From contig CM035352.1 of the NCBI GenBank assembly GCA_020137815.1, positions 6,976,215 through 7,040,214 of the forward strand: a stretch of DNA of 64,000 nt, read 5' to 3'. This DNA is from Hormiphora californensis (taxonomy: Eukaryota > Ctenophora > Tentaculata > Cydippida > Pleurobrachiidae). A program made the position numbers and the translations under genes. Positions 51,486 to 64,000 of this stretch are shown here, piece by piece. A model generated the notes under the pieces. It ran no database searches and was not told the origin of the DNA. It worked only from the letters and a program-made list of their open reading frames with translations. How positions within the stretch are numbered: the stretch's first letter is position 1; each line of letters starts with the position of its first letter.

Positions 51486-54400
51486 TCACATTTTAATCTG
51501 AATGTAGTTAATTATCCTCTGTCTTCTTCGATGTAACAAGTTATAGAACTGAAATAGATATTTTGTTAGAATCTTAACATGCAAACAAATCACCCCCGGT
51601 CTCATACAAACAGAGTATTCAGACGTTATTGATACTGTTATGTTCTAAGGACATGTGGTCGGGACTGATCCCCTTTTAATATAAATACCCCCCCCCTTAC
51701 ATTAGTACACTTACAGCAAATATGAAGGGAGTGAGGAAGGTTAGACCGAGAATTATCACGCTGGAGTGAGGTGTGATAAAGGAGCAGAGATAGACGGTAA
51801 CAGATATACTTGGAACCAACATAGCTTTAAACAGTAGCAGGACATCCGCGTAGTTTGACATGTTAACTGTCGTTACCCTGTGAGAGATAAGGATTAGATT
51901 AGAGGAAATTTGTCACATTAAATGACTGTAACATCACACACGCATGCCCTCTCCTGGTTCGGAGAGGGTAGTCTTTTAGTTGTGAGGACAATGGTCTCAC
52001 TTTCCCGGGAGAGGGTTCCAGCCCTGTGTTTTGTATCATTGTATTTACCTCATGAGGATAGCCACTACCCACACTAGAACTTGGAAGAACCCGCTGAAGA
52101 ACAACACCAAGCAGTGAAATCTTACTGAGCTCTGAAAATAAGAGGAGGGGTAGACTGTAGAGTTACTGGAGTTCACGGATTAAGTGGAGTGGACTGAACA
52201 GTATAAACTCCACAGACAGTACCTAAATAATGAATCATAGACCGTTTATTAATGAAAAACTGACAAGTTTAAATTGACTCGAATGACAGCAGGAATTCAC
52301 CCCCCCTTTCTGTTGTTTCTGCGCGGGATGTATCACAATGGAGACCTCGCGCGTTACGTAAAGTCAGCTTTTTATCGCCCGGTACCCGGATACGAAACGG
52401 CGCATCGTACAAGTTGTAGTTTGTACGGTTAGGTATGTCGTTTCTACCGGTACAAATAAAACTAAACTGCATCATAACTCCGGTGTTATCAACTAAGTTA
52501 TCACCTGTTCATTTTCATCGTAGTTGCTCGTTCTGTAGTTCTCCGGGTTAGCGTAGAATAGCAGTAGACCCGAGGAAAAGGGTACACCTCCAACAAATGC
52601 AAGAGCTATGGTGTTAAGTGCACCAACAATCGGGTTACTGCGTTCTATACTGGGAGAAAGTTGTGTTGGGCTGATTTAATGGGTGATTTAATGGGTGATT
52701 TATTGGGTGATTTATTGGGTGATTTATTGGGTGATTTATTGGGCGATTAGATGTATTGTCGTGTTCTAATTCTCCTAATATAATTTGTCGCGGGGTATCA
52801 TGGTGAGAGATCAGGGTCGAACAAGGCACGTGTGAGTGATAGGACCACGACTTACTTGTGACAAAGCTGATGGTGTACAAACCACAGCACAGAAACGAGG
52901 CCGAAACAAGATACAAAGGATTGGGATGAATTCTTGAAAAAGTGCAGGAAATATTCATCATCCTTGTGCTCCTGCATTCTCTCCCTGAGACAGGGGGGGG
53001 GATGTTAGAGTTTAGAAGTTTAGGAAATTGTAATGACCTTTGAAGCTACACGTCGTTGTCATTTTTTGTTTTTTCTCTAAACACTATGAATCACTACTTT
53101 CACTTAGGAACCCAGGATCCTCCATTCTACAGACGCAGCACTCACAAATACAAACTATGTTACAAACAACACTCACGCAGTTGAAACAGCAAGAAGTGTC
53201 ATTGATATCGCATACACTCCGTCACTAAATGCCTCGATTCGTTCCAGTGGTAGGGGGCTGTGGGCCTGTTCTATCGCAATATCAAACAAACTGTGACCTG
53301 GGAGAATAACATGGTTGTGATTGGATACCGCACCGGCAAGCGCAAAGGTGGAAGTTGTTTAGATAATTTAAATAACTTACCTAATTAAATAATTAAACAA
53401 CTTACCTAAATACCATCTCTCAAACTTCCCTATCACAAACATGGTCAGTAACACCAAGATAAACATCACCGACAGAGCAAACTGAATGAAAGGGAAATGG
53501 GGAATAATGTCTATATTAGGAAATTAGGGGAATTATTTCCATATATTGAAATCTTGTAGAGATTAAAAAACTAAAGAAGAAGTGACGCTCCGATTGGTTA
53601 CTACATATACTATACCAGTTATAATGTCCTACCTCAGCAAGTTTGTACGTGTAGATACAGACAAGTCCTATAAGAGTTGGAAACCACGCATACATCAACA
53701 AGATGAACCTTCTCTGAACCTGCAGGGCGGGGATTAATAATAATAATAATACTAGTTGGGTTGCCATGGTTACTATTGTTCCTCTTGCAACCTCTCGGAG
53801 ATGTTATAACACACGTAGGTGTTAGTTATAGTTAATTATCAATTAGTGACTGTTAATTGTTAATTAGTGACTGTTAATTACCTTCTGATGTGACACCACG
53901 TTGGTATGGTGAGCGGCCCGATCTCTGAACACGTAGAACACTGTGATCGTTAGTAGGAGGCATGCCACTACCAGATTAACTGCTGGCATGTGTGCCATGT
54001 AGGATTGGAGGCTGATAGCGTCAATCCAGAGGTTCAGAGTTAGTGGTAGGAATGATAGGACACACAATAGAACCTGAGTAAAAGGGATATTAGTTAGCTG
54101 GGATTAAACATAGAGTTTGGTGACGCAGTCACCCCTACACAAATCGCGGCAAACGAAGCCCGCATGGGTGATGGCATCACCAAACAGAGTGTGTCCGTGT
54201 GTCAATACTAGGAATTCAACTGTCTACAAGTACTGATTTGTGTTTGTTAATTCAGACAGATAATACTCAGGTTGAATTACACACACACTCCCAAATTCCT
54301 CCACACAACTCTTCTCTTGCTACAGGCGAGATAGCAGCTGGGTGACAGGGGGTGACGTCATGTAAAATCTCTGACCTCACCCGCCGTCTCTACACACTGA

Positions 54401-55310
54401 TTACAACTGCCGTTTAACTTGCCCAGTGATTTGAACGTGCAGAGTGAAATCAATTATGCACATTTATTGCACACTCCCATGAGCTATTTACCAAGTTAAG
54501 CCAGGTTAAAACATCATTACTGTTTATCACCAGTTTGTACAGCCTCACATGACACCCCCAGAACGAACTGACCATGATGAAACAGGCAAAGTACGCCACA
54601 AACTTGGGAATATGTTCCACAAGTGCCGCTTGTAAGAAAAATCCTTCCTGTGGAGGAGATAGTTTCAGTAGAAATAACATGTTTAACATGTTTATAACAT
54701 GTATAACATGTTTAACATGTAAAAACAGGATTACATTTACAGTGTGATTGGTTACGTGGTGAAATATTCAAGTACAACTACCTCAGCTAAATCTTCCTCG
54801 GTTATTTTAATTGTCACAACAAGGACGGTTGATATGATACTAAAGATCGCATCTGTGAACATGTTGGACCGCTCCGAGGGCCACCAACGCAGTGGGTCAT
54901 TGAAACCATGAGAAATCGAATAATCATCGAACATTAATCTACAGTAATAGAAGCAGCAATAAAACAGAGAACAGTCAAATTAAGTACAAATAAATTTTTT
55001 GATTGGACAGGGTAATCAAAAAGTCGTCGTTTGAATTCCTCAACATAGATTGTTGATTAAACGTATTTGTAATAACAACTCCTTGATTTGCAAAACAAAA
55101 TTTGTTTAGTCAGGGATATTTGGTAGATTAAAAGACACAAAACAGAGCTCTACTCACACTCCTGAGCTCACTGTTAGGTAACTCAACAGTAACTACAAAT
55201 ATGGTGGCTACAATGCTGAACACGGCGTCACTGAACATTGACTGCCGTTCTGTCGACACCCATCTCACAGCCTGACTACCCGTGCTAACGCTACGTAGCA
55301 TGGCTACCAT
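51486..55310 (-). CDS. TMEM175: TMEM175-like potassium channel, two alternative first exons
   Basis: TMEM175 is an endolysosomal K+/H+ channel with two repeats of six membrane segments, each beginning with an FSD motif. Alternative first coding exons: 55158-55310 (MFSDAVFSIVATIFVVTV) and 54782-54934 (MFTDAIFSIISTVLVVTI), both 153 nt and ending in phase 0. Common exons: 54492-54647, 53882-54073, 53633-53719, 53406-53481, 53177-53297, 52856-52984, 52505-52649, 52049-52131, 51715-51877, 51486-51548. One isoform totals 1368 nt, 455 residues (human 504). The second repeat begins LPLERIEAFSDGVYAISMTL, matching the human ERVEAFSDGVYAIVATL region; later VLWFVHHQLC and ALNTIALAFVGGVPFSS match too. The two first exons cannot be spliced to each other in frame, so they must be alternatives or one is dead. 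Confidence 0.9.
52672..52748. repeat. 12-bp minisatellite in a TMEM175 intron
   Basis: Six or so copies of GGGTGATTTATT (some with TTAA) end about 20 bp from the acceptor of the exon at 52505-52649. Confidence 0.8.
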
Positions 55311-55355
55311 GGAAGACAGAAGTTAGACACCAGGCAGCTGGAAGACAGGAGTTAG

Positions 55356-55955
55356 CAGGGACGACACGCGTGGGTCAGGGGCAGTGCGCAGCTTTGAGCT
55401 GCTCTGGTCAAAATGCGGCCGAAACATTTTTAACTCGCACGTTCCGTCGAAATACCCAATGCGGACGGTCCGCATTGACTTTTTTGACGTAGCGCGCCAA
55501 TCAAAAATACTGCGACGGCAAAAAAACCTGTGTGGCGCGCGGATTTCACTAAAAATCTCATTTGAAACATCAAATTTTGAGAAAAATTGACCCTTTTCCT
55601 TGAATTTTTTCTTTTTCTCTCCGTGATCCAAAGTAAAAATGCGGACGCGTCCGCATCGTCCGCATGGCAGAGCCGCCCCTGGCGTGGGTGACTGGTGTCC
55701 GAGTGTCCGTGGACAGTGGACACCCAGGCCGAAAACAGGGTCCCATTTTTCACAAAAGGGTTCAGAAATGCTTAAAATCTTTTAAAAACGCTTACAAATT
55801 TCGTTCCTGAACCTTGCTTGAGGGGGCTTCGCCGGGACTCCGCCCCTGGACCCTGCTTGTGGGGGTTTCACGCCTCTGACTGAGCCTGCTGAGTGCTGAA
55901 CCTACCCTCCGAACACACAGGGACTTGCTGGGCCGAAGACCCAGCGCGGTAACTG
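55356..55955. mobile_element. Decayed hAT element, interrupted by a second one
   Basis: The left end CAGGGACGACACGCG and the right part (RC: CGCGCTGGG..CGGCCCAGCAAGTCCCTG) match the hAT element at 29158 in inverted orientation, as do interior GGGGGCTTCGCC blocks at 55820-55870. The right terminus is degenerate and no target duplication was found. A separate hAT element is inserted near its left end. Confidence 0.6.
55376..55681. mobile_element. Nested non-autonomous hAT element, 306 bp
   Basis: Starts CAGGGGCAG and ends in the inverted form CGCCCCTG, with an exact 8-bp duplication GCGTGGGT on both sides (55368-55375 and 55682-55689). It interrupts the older hAT copy at 55356-55955. The interior has repeated ATGCGGACG words. 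Confidence 0.85.
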
Positions 55956-57293
55956 AAAGGGACCGGTAAATAGGCTTCCACGCCCGTGAACAGCCACCAC
56001 CGACCACCTGAGGTGGAAATTTTCAATTTTTGAATTTTGTTTTGGGGAATTTTTTTTTTCGAGGTCGAGCGACGCGAAGATTTATCAAACGCGCGCACGA
56101 TCCGATCGAATAAACGACGCGCATAAATATTTGCTGCGTACTCTTGAATAATTCGCACCGCCAATCACTATTACGTATCTTATGGTCAGATTCATGATTT
56201 TGTCACAGCAATAGATTTCAGTGAGTTGCCGACTACCGAGACAGACAGAAGTCCGAAAGGAGTATCACTATCGCGATCCTGTCTCTGTCTGGTTTCACTC
56301 TCATGAGATCTCACTCTCAGACGCACTACGCAGCCGATCTGAAAATTGAATCAGTGCTGAGGCTAAGCTGTCTAGTGTCTCGCCGCCATACATTGTCTGA
56401 CACAATGCAATGTCTGACGGCGAGCTACCGACCTTGAGGATCAAAAAGGGGTGATTTCGCGGCGTCAAAGAGGGCTGTTATAGCAGATAGCTGTCTGACT
56501 GTCTGTCCATCCAATCTGCACAAATTGAAACTCAGAATTTTGCTGATAAAATTATAGAAAGCTACACTTTATTATAACACGGGTAAATTAATGTGTGAAA
56601 ACCGCTTTCTATGATGGTAGAAATAAATAAATTAGAGATCCAGCTGCATGTTATATCGGGTTAAATATACTTCTCAAATGTGTCTCATCGGATCAAACAT
56701 ACTCAATCAAAATATGAACACTGTTATCGTGTGTATTAATCCATCGCTTCTCTTCATAATATCAATATTATTATCACAATAAATATCAAATTGCTTTGAA
56801 AATTCATCAAAAGACATGTGTGTGACCTGGGCATAATTCACAAATATAATACAGTGTATTAGTCAAATAATAGCTCATCCCAGATAATTTCTCTAATCAC
56901 CACACATTAGTGTCAATAGATTTAACTAAATATTATTGGGGCTGTTCAAATAGTGGACTCTAATTATAATAATGGGGGAGGGGTGGTAGTTAGTGGGTAC
57001 AAAAAGTGGGTGTCACAAAAAATAGTTCTAAGTTCTATCACTGCAGTAATAATTACCACTAAAATCACTGGACAAAAACACTTCCATACATCCACTCATT
57101 TAGTTAGATTTGGGGGACAACTATATCGCGGGTGGATAAATTAAAATTAACTGCAAAAACTTTCAGAACTGTGTTAAATATATCTCACTAAATGAGTGGA
57201 AAAGGTGAGTGTGTAAGCGCCCTGTGCATGGAGTCCATCATGGTGTGTGTGTGTAACCATGGTAACTGAATTGGTACTGTGCAACCATGGTTA
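55956..57293. other. Intergenic region, no gene seen
   Basis: GC-rich, CG-containing sequence at 56060-56160 gives way to AT-rich sequence to 57293. The segment 56330-56420 has a diverged copy of the dispersed GCAGCCGATCTGA motif with repeats of TGTCTGACGGCG type. X-box-like palindromes occur at 57253 and 57281, just beyond the T-box stop codon. No exon is supported. Confidence 0.5.
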
Positions 57294-63708
<6,415 letters not shown>

Positions 63709-64000
63709 CTAAAAAGAAGAGAAAATACAATTAGATTCACGTCAATCGTTATTGAGGGGAGCAGTGAAAGACATTATTAGCGAACTTTGGGACTTTGGAA
63801 CAGTAAAAGACAGTATTGAGGGGGAATAGAATATATTGGAGATAGAATTTAGAAAATACGAGCTGTCCGATACATTGTGAGCTGTAAATGTTGTTTTTAG
63901 GGAACGGTGGGAGATGATTTACTAACGTTTACACTGCTGCAATGTGAATTAACTAGGAAATGGTCGTTGACTAACTGTAAAGTTTTAGGGAACCTACAAT
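63709..64000. other. Upstream intron of the T-box gene
   Basis: Intronic sequence running to the window edge. Nothing recognisable is seen in it. Confidence 0.5.

Noticed and set aside
51968-52035. tRNA-like segment with GGTTCCAGCCC
   Set aside because: I could not fold a proper acceptor and anticodon stem, and it lies in a TMEM175 intron; at most a decayed SINE-like fragment.

Overview
This is a nuclear segment of an animal genome, most likely a non-bilaterian or other divergent invertebrate; a sponge fits well, but the sequence does not prove it. Host genes have many short introns with GT-AG borders. The gene set (ACAP, NADK, GPI, BCAS3, WDTC1, a glycogen-targeting PP1 subunit, TMEM175 and a Tbx2/3-type T-box factor) is metazoan or holozoan, with proteins clearly diverged from vertebrate homologues. 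Transposons, hairpins, minisatellites and long CT/GA microsatellites fill the non-coding space.

Layout. 1-979: two minus-strand exons of an unidentified membrane protein. 3819-9763 (+): 3' part of an ACAP-type ArfGAP gene whose intron holds a suspect, homopolymer-inflated stretch (about 6180-8190). 9988-10864: palindromic MITE. 12237-20842 (-): complete ten-exon NAD kinase gene. 21260-22909 (-): intronless glucose-6-phosphate isomerase. 23383-28688 (+): full-coding APE-type LINE. 28700-31640: cluster of MITE, hAT and foldback repeats. 31821-41667 (+): complete 17-exon BCAS3 gene carrying a 4.5-kb Ty3/gypsy element with apparently identical LTRs in intron 3. 42605-48074 (-): 15-exon WDTC1-like gene. 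48343-49092 (-): two-exon PPP1R3-like gene. 49439-50587 (+): retroelement fragment. 51486-55310 (-): TMEM175-like channel with two alternative first coding exons. 55356-55955: nested hAT elements. 57294-63708 (-): T-box gene, 5' end outside the window. Exon phases were checked by hand and agree across every junction listed for NADK, BCAS3, WDTC1, PPP1R3, TMEM175 and the T-box gene.

The most striking pattern is that 3' splice junctions have been copied in tandem directly in front of the authentic exon, four times in three genes. NADK has 25 extra copies of a 33-bp unit, each with a pyrimidine tract, an AG and an in-frame 11-codon exon start. WDTC1 exon 10 has nine extra copies, WDTC1 exon 3 two and the ACAP ankyrin exon three. 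A smaller 5' splice-site version sits after WDTC1 exon 6. Two transposons have also landed exactly on splice sites: the gypsy element 8 bp before BCAS3 exon 4, and a pogo-like MITE whose TA target is part of the GT of a WDTC1 donor. I infer that splice junctions in this genome are subject to unusual local amplification and insertion; this needs RNA evidence.
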